Origin: Hyposmocoma kahamanoa
Lineage: Eukaryota; Arthropoda; Insecta; Lepidoptera; Cosmopterigidae
Assembly (NCBI RefSeq): GCF_003589595.1
Contig: NW_020653766.1
Location: 775,392 to 839,391 of the forward strand
Reading direction: 5' to 3'
DNA: 64,000 nt
How positions within the stretch are numbered: position 1 is the first letter of the stretch; each line of letters opens with the position of its first letter. Position numbers and translations under genes: made by a program. Shown one piece after another: positions 32,186-46,835 of the stretch. Under the pieces are notes generated by a model. That model saw only the letters and a program-made list of their open reading frames with translations, had not been told where the DNA came from and did not search any database.

Positions 32186-32879
32186 AGTCGCACTTCACGT
32201 TCTTATTTTATTTAATTTTAATAAATTTTAAATTCTCCGTTTATCGCAACTATTCTTTTTTACAATAGAAACAAAAGTAAACCTATACCGAAATATACCA
32301 CTGCAATGAGAACTAAGTAAACATCTCGAATTTATCGTCGTTTAGCCATTAACACCTAGATTGCAGCACATTGATTGAAATTTCAAATCAAAACGTCGCA
32401 ATTTGCACTAGCTAGTACCTACTGATGATAATGAACTTTTAACGATATGCCAACAGAATTCGTTATTTCTTTTAAAATAAAAACTACGACCAATCATTAT
32501 CAAGAATTCATAGTGGTTCAAATTACAAATGTGAGAAATTTGGAAACAGCGGTGTGATAGTAATCGAGGTTAGGGCACTTCCTTTTTTTGTTTTTTCCGT
32601 ATGTATAGATAATATGTACAAAGGACAATACAAGATAGGTACGCTGCGGCCCTCTGTTTGCACCATTACGACGCTAGATAGTGGTTGGTGTGAACAGATG
32701 TATTGCACGTGTACGAGAAGTAAACAAATGTTGTTTTATTGAGCCATCCCTGTACAAAGTAATAAAGACGTCATTCACATTTTTTTTATATATTTAAAAT
32801 ACATAAGTGCGCATTTGACCTCTATCTCACCTGGTGGAAAGTGACGATGCACACCTAAATAATGCTTATTCACTCTCAC
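32186..32879. other. Intergenic sequence, nothing recognised
   Basis: AT-rich with a few short ORFs lacking features. Confidence 0.4.
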
Positions 32880-33607
32880 CTTGAAAAGGCCAAACAATCA
32901 GGCAAGGAATTCCACTCCACAGCCGTGCGTTATATAAATGTGGACGTGTGACGCTTCGTGCGAATCTTTGGTATATCCGGGGTGGAATTCCAGCCCACGT
33001 CTAGGCCCATTGGCGGATTTACCCTAAGGCACAGTAGGCCCGAGCCTAGGGCGGCCAATCGTGACAAAAAATTCGCTGATGATATCAAGAAATAACTCAA
33101 GGTACCTAAATATTCTAAAGGCTCACGAACTTTATGGCGGGCCGCACTCCACCGCATCGTATAACAATAAACTTTCTAAATCATTTTCGTACATTTTATG
33201 TAATGTAAAATCACTATATCACATATTATCACTACCGCGTCTGTCTATCTGATCGCGATAAACTCAAAAAACTGAACGAATTTTAATGCGGTTTCCGCCA
33301 ATAGACAGAGTGCAGCTATTATAGTTAACTAAATTTCTGAATGGATTTTGATAAAAGTTGGCAATAAAGTAAATGTAGTCTACCAATATATGATAAGTGC
33401 TGAGAAAGAGGCGGCTGGTACTAACAACATGGCCTGGGGCCTAGGGCGGCCAATACTGCAAATCCGCCACTGTCTAGGCCCCCGATGATGGAAAGGGGAA
33501 GGCGGAATTAAATCGTGTAATTCCATCGCACATACTCCGTGATATATCCTGTCGAATACCGATAAGCTGGCAACTTTAAGGCGGTGTTCAAGGCTCACTA
33601 TTTTTAT
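32880..33607 (-). repeat. Old LINE-like 3' fragment split by a hAT element
   Basis: Minus-strand sequence on the two sides of 33008-33472 looks continuous when the hAT element and one copy of its 8-bp duplication are left out. One side contains a TAVEWNSLPDCL-like stretch, similar to the end of LINE polyproteins. Assignment is weak. Confidence 0.3.
33008..33472. mobile_element. hAT-type non-autonomous element with GGCGGATTT ends
   Basis: The ends CATTGGCGGATTT and AAATCCGCCACTG are inverted repeats with one mismatch over 13 bp. Both sides carry the same 8 bp, TCTAGGCC (33000-33007 and 33473-33480). Inner subterminal sequences (CCTAGGGCGGCCAAT) are repeated near both ends. 465 bp with no coding sequence. 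Confidence 0.85.
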
Positions 33608-33615
33608 CTAGATAT

Positions 33616-33901
33616 CATTGACTTACAAATAAATGGACGACGGGTCTAATACAAAAACCACGAAAAAAATATCTCAAGTCAACCTATTTAAACGTAGTGA
33701 CATGTAAAGGAATATGAAAAAGCTAAAACGTTGAATTTAAACTGTAATGTCATCGCAGTACTGTCTAATTTTGCTTGCTTCGCTGTCAGTCGAACAAACA
33801 AAGACTAAAGCGTGAATGACGCTCTGTATACGATTTTAACGCCCTATAAGTTCGGACACTTTTTAGCGCGAACCCGACGTCCGCATAATTGTAAGTCAAT
33901 G
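33616..33901. mobile_element. hAT-type MITE, copy B (intact)
   Basis: 286 bp with imperfect inverted ends of about 32 bp (CATTGACTTACAA...) and a perfect 8-bp target duplication CTAGATAT (33608-33615 and 33902-33909). Nearly identical to 53330-53615. Confidence 0.9.
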
Positions 33902-33909
33902 CTAGATAT

Positions 33910-34839
33910 AATAGAACTGTGAGTGGTTTTTGCTTAATTAACAAAAATGTGAATTGAAATGATTTTTTCGGACCCAAATCTTTTCCTTTGTCCCTATTTT
34001 TCAATATGAGTCATGAGCTGATTCAAATTAAATTTAACATTGCACAATTTAACTGCAAAATATTTTGTACATATATCCATATCGGACGTTGTATAAGGAG
34101 GTCCTGCGTTCAAGTGCGAGTTTGGGGAAATTACATTTACTAAATCGGTTTTGGATTGCCTGTTTTGGTAGCCACATAGAATTGAGTTATTAACATATCT
34201 GGAATCACCGAAACAAGATCTACAACCCCCTATAAGCGTTTTTTTATCTTATTTAGTTTCAGTTTTATTGTTAACCCTTCATGTGGCAAATTCCCGCTTC
34301 GGGACGTCTGGCGAATACTTTTTAATTAAGCACGTTTAGCAGGGATTATATTCCATTCGAGTGTCCGCTGCTTAGAAAATATAATTTTATTTTTTTTTAT
34401 AAATAACCTATGCATACGTACTATATTTTCCAAATCACCACGGCTTAGACTAACAGATTGCATTGCAGAAAACACATTTTTTGTGTAAAAATAAAGTTAC
34501 ATTGTAAGTCAAACTTGGGTTAAAGAAATTTCCCCGTTGTCGGTATAAAACGTCCTCATAATGATTAAATATAACTATTATTATTATATATTAGTATATA
34601 CTTCTGTAACAATATAGTTACATAAAACCGCAGCACCCCGTTTTTTTTTTACGTTAGAAGTTTTACAAAACGTCAACCCTGATGGGAGGTCCAGCGTCGG
34701 TCTTATTTGATGCCTCATAGATTATTTTTAAGAACAATATGACTAAGCAACTATGGTCTCTCCGCGTCTTCTCTTGTTAGTATAGTATGAGTTAAAGCAG
34801 TGTGAAATTGGTATTACCCCCCTAAATTCACGTATTTAT
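33910..34839. other. Intergenic sequence with SINE scraps
   Basis: A partial tRNA-like SINE (GTCCTGCGTTCAAGTGCGAG, then a CTAAATCGGTTTTGG body) lies at about 34100-34190. It resembles the body of the SINE at 60138. Otherwise AT-rich without features. Confidence 0.4.
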
Positions 34840-34841
34840 GG

Positions 34842-35582
34842 GGCGCACTATAAGTTTCCTGAATGAATAAGAAAAAAAGAATATAAATGGTCAGAAATGA
34901 ATTTATTGTTTCTTAAAATATTCTTCGTTAGCGTTAATGCACTTTTTCATACGAATGAACCAATTTTGAAAACATTTATGCCACTCCTCCGTGACAATCT
35001 CTGAAACATATTTTCATACTCTTCGACAGCCTCTTCAGGTGATGATAATCGTTGACCGCGTAATTGGTTCTTAATGTTTGGAAATAAATAAAAGTCACAA
35101 GGTGCCAGGTCGGGACTGTACGCAGGATGGCTCATAAGGTCAACGTTGTTCACCTTCAAAAATTCATTTGTCTGTCTGGCCGTGTGAGAACTGGCATTAT
35201 CGTGGTGCAAGATGATACGGCGTTTACGGTTATTTTTACGGAGTTTGTCAATAACTTCTAGCAAACAAAAAAATTTACTTAGAGGCACTTTGCACGCGCG
35301 CCATTTTGGTTGGTTTCGGCTCATCTCGAAAGACCCATACGCTCGCTTGATTGCTGCTTTGTTTTGGGATCGTAACTATAAATCGATGTTTCACGAGTTA
35401 AATCCATGGTGATGGTGATGGAACAACCAATTTCTAAAATGACACCACAATGTAAAAACAAGTGACAGTCAGATGAAACAAACTGTATTCTATAGCCTAA
35501 GAGTTCCATTTTCAATGTTGTAATTAGTTTTTGAATATTGTGTATATAAGTGGCCAGTTCTGGAAACTTGTAGTGCGGCTTA
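34842..35582 (-). mobile_element. mariner element, internally deleted
   Basis: Inverted ends GGCGCACTATAAGTTTCC (34843-34860) and its near complement (about 35559-35578). The minus strand encodes HHDNASSHTA and SHPAYSPDLAPCDFYLFP, the second and third Asp of the D,D34D motif. After the start, MDLTRET jumps straight to YSYDPKTK, so about 480 bp present in the copy at 51544-52808 is missing, including the helix-turn-helix and first Asp region. Not functional; could only be moved by another source. Confidence 0.8.
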
Positions 35583-36424
35583 TATAGTACAAGACAGATT
35601 TTATCCTGGAGTGGGAGCGTGTCAGGAAAGCGGAATTGCGAATAATGGCGGCACTAGATGAAGGATTAAGCAAAATCTGCGTAATTGACATTGTGTAAAG
35701 AAAAAATACTTTATGTGGTAATCTCGAAAGTTACCAAAATTCAAATGCGGTAATTACGACAAAAAGGGCAGTATAGTTATCTAGCACATCCTCACATAGC
35801 TCATTAATATTGTATAGCCACGTGGTAAAGTTATTATAGAACCAGAAATACAATTAACAGATCTATCGGCAAATTGTTGAATTAGCAAACACTGATCAGT
35901 GACATAACGTTAATTATCGGTCTTTACCACGGAAGAAAAAATCAATGGAAGTACCTTATGCTTCGATTACTATCAAAACCGATGTCGCCAAAACTCACAT
36001 ATTCTTAATTTGAAACACAACAAAATCTTGATATTGATTTGTCGTAGTTTCAAATTTAAAAAGAAATAACAAATTCTGGATTGTTAATGCAATTTAAACT
36101 TTATTTGTTGACAATATCGTTGAAAGTTCAATACTATGAATACCTATTAATGCTAGTTGCGACGTTTTCCTGCCATCTAGCGATTAATTGCAGAACGACG
36201 ACAAATTTGAGTTATTAATTTAATTTTTTTTTGAAGAAGCGACAATATTGCAGTGGTATAAGCTTTACTTTCGTTTCTTGTAACAAAAAAATATTTCGAT
36301 AAAAATAAAATTGATAATTTCTTCAAGACTCCGATGTTATGAACTATCACCACGGGTAATATTTCTGGTGCAGCTATCATTTTTGCACTCCAAAACAGCA
36401 CAATAAAGCATTTTTCTAGGATTT
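35583..36424. other. Intergenic sequence, nothing recognised
   Basis: AT-rich, no supportable ORF or element. Confidence 0.4.
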
Positions 36425-36570
36425 TAGAAAATTTGCACGAAAGAATGACCATACCATACCGTACAAAGCGACATTGGCGGACTGAGCTCAGATAGCTCTT
36501 TCAAGACCTATAATTGGCACGCGTCGAACGCTATCTAACCACTTCTACTGTATTTATTGTCCTGTGGTCT
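36425..36570 (-). repeat. Dispersed repeat, partner of 31990-32185
   Basis: Minus-strand copy with the same ordered words; about 20-25 percent diverged by eye. Confidence 0.5.
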
Positions 36571-37469
36571 GTACATATGCTTTTAAGCCTGTAAGTATTT
36601 TCGCGCGAAACCGAGGACCTGTTCGTATGTTTTCAGCTCACGCTCGCATCCATAGCTGAATATGTGAACGGCGTCGCGTAATGCCAAAAATCAACTTGAG
36701 ATCGCTGTTTAGGTTCCAAACGCGCAAATTAGTCCCTTTCGTACCTTAACGTATGTATGTGTGTATTTTCATCTCTATTGTCTAACCAAGAAGAATCAAT
36801 AGAGGTAAAAAGGTGATAAAATGGATTAGGAATTTATGCACCTTAAACATTAGCAAAATATGTGTCGACGACCTCCGTTATCCAGTGCTTTGCATCCCGG
36901 TTTTCATTGTTTTGCCATTTTTAATGTCCCGGGATTCATCCCCAGCCGGGTTAATGTGGAAAAACTAACTTTTCTATATTGTCTCGGGCACCCTTGAGAT
37001 ATAACTATATATAACATATAACTCTTGGTATCGTGAAGAAAGTTACCAAGTGCAAAAGGTGCAGACCGGATGCTTTCAATCGAGAGTAAATACTGTTGAC
37101 ATTCACTACTCTTTGTTTTGGTTATACCTGTTTGAAGGTCAGATAAAATACAAATTGAAAATTAAAGCTGTAGTAGGAGGGGGTGTAGAGGATGGTAGAG
37201 GTTTGCTCGGCTAGCTGGTGTCCCCTTACGTACAGGAACCAAACATCGGAATTCGGTGAAGATAATTTGATTTATTGTACAGAAGCTTATAATAGCGTGG
37301 ACGGGCTCGGAAGACGTTTTGATGCTGTCATAGAGCACAGGACGCCGGCACCGGTTTCGATGTTATATCATGCCTCCCGTTTCCTACGTCTCCGACATCC
37401 TATCGAAACCGTAACGTAGGCTACCATAGATTTAACCAATTTGTCTATGGTAAATCGTGGTTTTAAATA
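36571..37469. other. Intergenic sequence
   Basis: A SINE-like scrap (GGGATTCATCCCCAGCCGGG) lies at about 36930. Inverted words CGGTTTCGAT and ATCGAAACCG flank about 40 bp at 37352-37410 within a GC-richer patch with an unconvincing 75-codon ORF. No gene is supported. Confidence 0.35.
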
Positions 37470-37750
37470 TGAGTTCGTCCAAGGAAGTACTGCCACATTA
37501 CTTATTTCTACCGCCAAGCAGTATTGTTAACATTACTGCGTTCCGGTTTAGAAGGGTGAGGGTGTTGGTGAAATTACAGGCACATGGGACTTGTCAACTT
37601 TATGTCTCAGGGTGACGGGCGCCTAAGTGCCTCGCAGTGCCCCTCAGATCTTTGCGATTTAAAGCTCTGAGTGGCACTGCAACTGGTATGGACAAGCATG
37701 TAGCTTACCATCAGGCGCACGACTTGTTCGTCCCGTCACTTGATATTATA
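37470..37750 (+). repeat. R280 repeat, copy 2
   Basis: GAGTTCGTCCAAGGAAGTAC to GACTTGTTCGTCCCGTCACT, in the same order as 13989-14272; one of the best preserved copies. Confidence 0.75.
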
Positions 37751-38539
37751 AAAAAAACATTTCTTTATAATTTTTAATTAAATTAATTTAATTTATTATT
37801 ATTTAAAAATAGGATATATTAATTTTTAATCATGTTAAATTTGAGAAAACGATTTATCCTAAAATGAATTGACCAACGTTCAATCAAAGGGAGGCGCGGG
37901 GCGCTGCATCATAGTCAGTCGTAACCTTTGTAGTCCTTCAGTTTTTAATTTAAAGTGGTGTGTAAAATCTGTTTTTTCACTATAAACTCGAAATATTTCA
38001 TATAGCTGTATGTGCCGTGTGGGATAAGAAAGTGGACACTAACATTAACAAATTGTTCGTTATTGATTAGTTCGTGTCAGTGATTTGCGCCAATGATCTT
38101 GGGTGGCCGTCGATCATTGACTTGTAATCCTTTCACTTTTTTTGTACTGTCCGTTTCCGCATCACCTGACCGCTAAATTCGTCAACATCGCTACAGTGTT
38201 CCATAGCTAAGAGATTATATGCGTGACACGCACTGGCGCGCGGCATAAGAGACTCGAGTACGTGGGATAAAGAACAAAGCAAATTTTTTTTATTTATTTT
38301 TCATTTTTTAAATTTTATTAGTGATCTATTAGACATTTATTTCGCCATTATTATTTTGTAGAACATAACAATGAACAACGAAAACAATAAGTGAGGTGGT
38401 AAACTATTTCTGCGATGCTGCGTGTGTTGTCAATGTTATGACCTGGAATGTGCAGGTGTATCAGAGCAGCGCTTCCGTAATACATTGACAGATGAGCAAG
38501 CTGATAATAAGTAAGCTGCCGAAGACCGATACTAATTAT
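37751..38539. other. Intergenic sequence, nothing recognised
   Basis: No supportable coding or RNA feature. Confidence 0.4.
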
Positions 38540-38950
38540 TTCTTTTTTTTTAAATAATCACGTGATACTAACACATATGTACACTATATTCACCTTACAA
38601 TGCTTTTGCTTTTGAGGCACCGCAACGCGCTACCCTCGAAAGTGGTGGTTGAAAATCAGTGCCTTGCTGTTGGCTAAATTGTGCACTAAGCCACGACCTA
38701 TTTGTCTTGCTTTAGCACACACAAGCTATTGATCATTAGGTTAGTATTGTTTTTTTTTCTTTAATTTTGATTTCTGTGTGTCTCTTGTAATCAATTTACT
38801 TTATTATATTGTTGTGTGTGTGATGCAAGACAATAAACGTTTTATCTATCTATCTAACGTTGTAACGTTCCGTTACAAAGTGACCCTGCAAATGTTATGG
38901 ATACACCAGGCACACGACTTATTCATTACGTCACTTGATATCGTAACAAC
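38540..38950 (+). repeat. Retroelement 3' tail plus R280 scrap
   Basis: GATGCAAGACAATAAACG followed by an ATCT repeat (38825-38867) looks like a LINE or SINE 3' end. The last 60 bp (GGCACACGACTTATTCATTA to CACTTGATATCG) are the 3' end of an R280 copy. Confidence 0.4.
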
Positions 38951-39289
38951 GTAAATAAAACACTTCATGACAGTATTGTTAATAGGTAAATATATTCATG
39001 AAAATGTCTGAATGATAGCTTATTCGTTGTTTTTTATTAGTTTTTAACACAAATTTTGACAGCTTGGTAGCCCTGTGTACCTTTGGAATTAATATGACTT
39101 TTTATAAATAAAACTCAACTCGTGTAAGGCGTGTATACGCGATCTTGTTCACATTACAAAGTGCATTCATCAATCAAAGTTGTTTTGTTTGCAAGGCATT
39201 ATTAAGAAATGTTTGAGAAGCGAGCAGAAAAAATTATGAAGGTCAACAAGAAACACATTAGGGCTGCACGACAGGGCGCGACTATGGCG

Positions 39290-39405
39290 CGACCAGGGCT
39301 CCGTCACAGGGTCTGGTGTCATTAGTCAGATTTAGTAGACTATTTATTATAGCGGAAGTATTTTCGATTTTATATGAGTGATGTATCTGTTACGTTGTAA
39401 CCACA
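39290..39405 (+). repeat. Dispersed repeat, partner of 8185-8400
   Basis: Shares GGGCTCCGTCAC, CATTAGTCAGATTTAGTAG and TTTTCGATTTT in the same order with intron 1 of the WSCD-family gene. Confidence 0.5.
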
Positions 39406-39564
39406 GATATCAGATTATTACCAAAACGCCACTTGATGGTAAATGACTGAACCAGGATGAACAAAGTACTGAAATATTGCAATATAAATCTTACTCTCTA
39501 GTGACTGTAAGTTTAATTTTCTGGGGAACTTCAGCATATAAAGCAAGTCCTACATGCGAATAAG

Positions 39565-40104
39565 TTGAGGATTCCACGCCAATGCCGCAGACCCCGTGTG
39601 AAACCACCAACAGTCGAGCGAAGACCTGCCATCTTACCTTACGTGAGAGGTGTTACAGACAAGATCGGAAGAGTCCTCAGGCGCGCATCTATCAAGACCT
39701 ATTTCAAGCCCCTGAGGAAGATTTCTCAGTTCCTGAGACCCGTGAAATGTAACATCCCCTTACAGGATGCAGGAGTTTACAAGCTTGACTGTGAGTGCGG
39801 TCTCTCTTATATTGGACAAACAAAGCGAAGTATTTGTACCCGCGTCAAAGAACATATAGCTGATGTCAAACACCGTCGCGTAAACAAGTCTGCAGTCTGC
39901 GAGCATGTCATGGATAAACCTACACATTCAATGAAGTTTGACAAACCCCAGGTCCTTGCAAAAGAAGTCCGTTATCTGCCCAGGATGCTGCGAGAGGCCA
40001 TTGAAATTAAAAAACATCCTAATTTCAACAGGGAAGATGGTTTCTCCGTACCACCAGTTTGGAATCCAGTATTTCCTCTAATGAAAAATCCCAAACAGAC
40101 ATAA
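39565..40104 (+). pseudogene. GIY-YIG endonuclease domain of a Penelope-like element
   Basis: 179 residues open from a start within the truncated element. GVYKLDCECGLSYIGQTKRS has the paired GVY..YIGQT motif with the Cys pair typical of PLE endonucleases. ICTRVKEH gives the catalytic Arg and His. LREAIEIKKHPNFNREDG supplies the catalytic Glu and the Asn/Glu end motif. All key residues appear intact. The domain nicks target DNA in the parent element; without an RT this copy cannot move by itself. Confidence 0.85.
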
Positions 40105-40363
40105 GACTGCAGTACTAATTAATATGTTTTAATTTGTTTTAATTTATTCTAATTTCTATTAATAATTAATAATAGATTAAACTTAATAAAAAATTCATTC
40201 AATAAAATAATTTGTAAAACTTAATGTAGCGTAAATTGGAATGTTTTCTTTGTAAAATTAAAAATAAGGTATTTAATTAATAACTATTGTAACTATAGTG
40301 AAAAAATAGGGTGGTTTGCATCAATATTAGACATAACTGGTTGAAGACTGTACCACCTCAGTC

Positions 40364-40405
40364 AACCGTGACCATGGGACCTGTAAAGGGCCCGAAACGT
40401 CGGTT
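40364..40405 (+). ncRNA. PLE terminal motif with hammerhead-like layout
   Basis: Identical over 42 nt to 6132-6173: AACC, GTGACCAT, GGGACC-loop-GGGCCC, GAAA, CGTC, GGTT. It lies downstream of the GIY-YIG ORF in the same orientation, as expected for a PLE pseudo-LTR ribozyme. Confidence 0.45.
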
Positions 40406-40875
40406 TGTTTGAAAAAACAAATATACGCGATTTAAATCCGGAAAAATAGTTTCATTACTAAGTTTAATTTTGTTAAAATTAAAAATTGTGTTATGTCGTC
40501 TTCACGTTTTAAGCCCTAACCAATCAAAATCGTTAAGTTATGGTAGTAGATAATAGAGCGTAAAGTTTGAATTGCACACATGCTAAAAAGTGGCGACATC
40601 GGTTTTCGATATTACATACAGTCATGACATATCTCCCCTTTTTTTCCTATATCTAAGGTTGTAACTATTAACTAATCTATAGCACGACTAGCGCGAGAGC
40701 GACATACAGCGCGAGATACTGCTATTTTCTCTCGCGCAAGTTGCGCCTTGTCGCGCTAGCCCTACTTGTAAAATGATGGCTCTTTAGTTATGACTTTTAA
40801 TAATATTAAGGTTCATTGTCACCATTACAAGTTAGTTGATAAAATCGCAAGGGCTACTTAGTCAATCTTTGTCCA

Positions 40876-41175
40876 CTTCTTAGGTTTTCGCGATTGTAAC
40901 ACATAGGAAATGGTACTATTTTTTTGGATTTAAGTCGCGTCCATATGTTTTGACAGTCAGCCGTGACCATGGAACCAGTAAAAGGCCCGAAACGTTTGTT
41001 GATAGTCATGCCTGATCATGGGACCTATAAAAGGCCCGTGACCATGGTAACAGTAAAGGGCCCGAAACGTTTGTTGATAGTCAGGCTGATCATGGGTCCT
41101 ATAACGGGCCTGGATTGGTTTTTAATGAAAAAAAGAACAAATATTCGGGATTTGGACAGGAAAAAATGGTTCCAT
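40876..41175. mobile_element. Rearranged PLE termini with a tandem duplicated motif
   Basis: A minus-strand terminal piece (40876-40960) meets a plus-strand block containing two tandem units of about 77 bp (40961-41035 and 41036-41113). Each unit holds one GTGACCAT...CCCGAAAC motif and one CTGATCATGGG...GGGCC motif, so four related stem-loops lie in a row. It ends with the usual AAATATTCGGGATTT-type tail. The 87-codon ORF through it is an artefact. Confidence 0.7.
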
Positions 41176-41222
41176 CCTAGTCAATCTTTAATAAGACAGG
41201 CAAGATATTCAAGTAGACTAAT

Positions 41223-41375
41223 TTAATACCATCTATTGAGAGTATACAATTGAGATATTTTTATCAAAAAATCGTACACAGTTTTCATAATATAGTATTG
41301 GGAGCTCAAAGGAGTCTCCTCGCAGGGCACAAATCCTTTCACCACGACGACGGCAAGCATTATAGTGTATGCCAT
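41223..41375 (-). other. Possible signal-peptide exon of a second protease gene
   Basis: Minus-strand MAYTIMLAVVVVKGFVPCEE has the look of a signal peptide (hydrophobic run, then polar). It lies 125 bp past the stop of the trypsin-like gene on the same strand, where a tandem paralogue could begin. No downstream exon was found in the window below it. Chance is a real alternative. Confidence 0.2.
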
Positions 41376-41499
41376 CGATACGATGGGAAGAAGAAGATTG
41401 GGAAGATAATTAAGATGACAACTAGCAACGGATCGTATATGGTTGAATAGAGGATTGGAGGACATACAATTATGTGCTCTTCCTCGAACGATGTTGTGG

Positions 41500-45196
<3,697 letters not shown>

Positions 45197-45536
45197 CTGA
45201 AACAATGTTTTTTTTCTTACTGCCAGAAAAATATATAACGTACGGTTACGTGACAAAGTCGGGTATACTCAATACTCAATACTCAATATATTTAATGCAT
45301 TCATATGGTAAACATGTCTTAAATTTAAAATAATGCTACACATTTGAGCCCTTTATTAGGGATAACAATAACAGCAGAGGTAGGCCGAGGTTTCAATTAT
45401 TAATTAAAATTGTTATTTATCAAATAATAATATAAAAAATGTCATATAATAATAAAGAAATACGTCATATTATGAGTAGAATTATGTCACTTGAAAGTTT
45501 GAATTTAATTAGATTATAATTATAGGTATATAATTA

Positions 45537-45593
45537 TATACTATAAAGTCATGCTACTGTAGTGCTACTACAGTAGCATAATATTATAGTATA
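45537..45593. repeat. Long perfect palindrome (hairpin)
   Basis: Inner arms ATGCTACTGTAGT (45551-45563) and its exact complement (45567-45579) are separated by GCT. Outer arms TATACTATAA (45537-45546) and TTATAGTATA (45584-45593) are also exact. Together they would form a 23-bp stem with a small internal loop. Confidence 0.9.
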
Positions 45594-45718
45594 TAATGAA
45601 CATTTATTTATTATTCAAATTTATTATAATATTATTATTTTTATTTGTCATCAAAGTATTCATTTAAATTGTAATAGCATTTATTCATAAGATGTAATTT
45701 TAATTTATTTAGAAACAG

Positions 45719-46300
45719 TTAATATTTTTCCTCGCTTTTAATAATGGGCGGGAGCTCATTGAATATCCTCACCGACATCGAGTGGGGACTTGAGCTGTGT
45801 ATGTGTAGCCCAGATCGTGGCAGAAGCAATCTATTGCGTGGTCTAAAAGTGTGTCGTTGAGGCAGGTCGTCAGTGTTAGTGTAAAAGTCAGGGTGTTGTT
45901 TAATAAATTTATAAATTTCTAAAATATATATAGAACACAAAGTCAAAATTTTAAATTATTTAAAGTGCGGTCTGCAGCTATCCGTACTACTCAAATTGCC
46001 AAGAATACGGATGCATCTTTTCTGGGTTGTAAATATTTCTCGTGCGTGCACACTATTTCCCCAAAGGATAATTCCGTAACTTAAGTGGGAATGAGTGTAA
46101 GCTTATTATTAAGCGGCCATCGCAGTCATTGGGTCAATCGTTTTCTTTATCTCCTTCAGTGCGTACGTGAAACTAGACAACTTTTTCTTAATTTTTTGTA
46201 TATGACATTTCCAATTCACATGCGTGTCTATATTTAAACCCAGCAAAGTGAAGCTGATAGCGGAATAATGTGATACATGTGAACGATGTGGTTTGAAAGT
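45719..46300 (-). pseudogene. Jockey-like reverse-transcriptase C-terminal fragment
   Basis: Minus-strand frames include GLNIDTHVNWKCHIQKIKKK, LSYGIILWGNS and QKRCIRILGN, then LCSIYILEIYKFIKQH and SVRIFNELPPIIKS. These are the post-RT segments of Jockey-like and CR1-like LINEs. Stops and frame changes break it. It lies upstream of the known protease exons, perhaps in the first intron. Confidence 0.7.
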
Positions 46301-46591
46301 GGACGTAGTGATAAAAAGTAGATTTCGATATGTTGAAATGGTTCGGGCGTAGAGCGGATGAATATTGAAAGAGAAATAGACGAGAAAGGCAACATAGAAA
46401 GAAGACGACCATGGACGTTTTCCGTCTAAATCTAGAAAGTTCTTAAAAAGCTTGCTTGAAAAGTTTTAAGAATGTAAATGAAATAAGAGAGATGCCAGGA
46501 TTGTATAACTGGCGTCAGTATAGGCATGTAACTGTTAGAAAGGGAGTACCTTACTAGTGGTCTCATTCAAATTTAAAGAAAATATTCTACC

Positions 46592-46835
46592 TCTTAGGAC
46601 TCATTCAAGGCAGGCGCGGGTGTCGAAGCGGATAGATCCACACGTCGAAAACGCAAACAGACGCTAGACCAAGAACTGTGAAAAGTACGGGCGGCTCGAG
46701 CCAATAGATCTGCCCGCGTCGTCTCAAGGTAGGCGCCAGCGTTCGCCCACTGTGAACGCAACGAGCGTCTACGTACATTTGATTTACACGCACCCGCGCG
46801 CGCCGTCACTCTGAGTCTCTGAATAAGGCCTAAGG
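46592..46835. repeat. GC-rich island with weak inverted ends
   Basis: The start (TCTTAGGACTCATTCAAGGC) resembles the complement of the end (CTGAATAAGGCCTAAG). Both are followed inward by GCGCGGGTG/CACCCGCGC. It may be a short non-autonomous element. The 60-80-codon minus ORFs here look like a by-product of GC content. Confidence 0.35.

Larger units (their letters stand above)
39490..40455 (+). mobile_element. Penelope-like element, 3' part
   Basis: Holds the complete GIY-YIG endonuclease domain (39565-40104) followed by a 3' UTR and the PLE terminal region to about 40455. The reverse transcriptase is missing, so the copy is 5'-truncated at about 39490-39560. A second set of terminal pieces follows at 40876-41175. 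Confidence 0.8.

Noticed and set aside
37192..37419. 75-codon ORF with a 10-bp inverted pair at its end
   Set aside because: No recognisable motif and no splice or expression evidence; recorded only as a GC-richer patch.
40963..41226. 87-codon plus-strand ORF
   Set aside because: It runs through the tandem PLE stem-loop units; its repeated peptide is a by-product of the DNA repeat.
46188..46412. Hydrophobic start MVVFFLCCLSRLFLFQY as the missing protease signal exon
   Set aside because: It overlaps a LINE RT fragment in another frame and has no splice donor at a suitable place.
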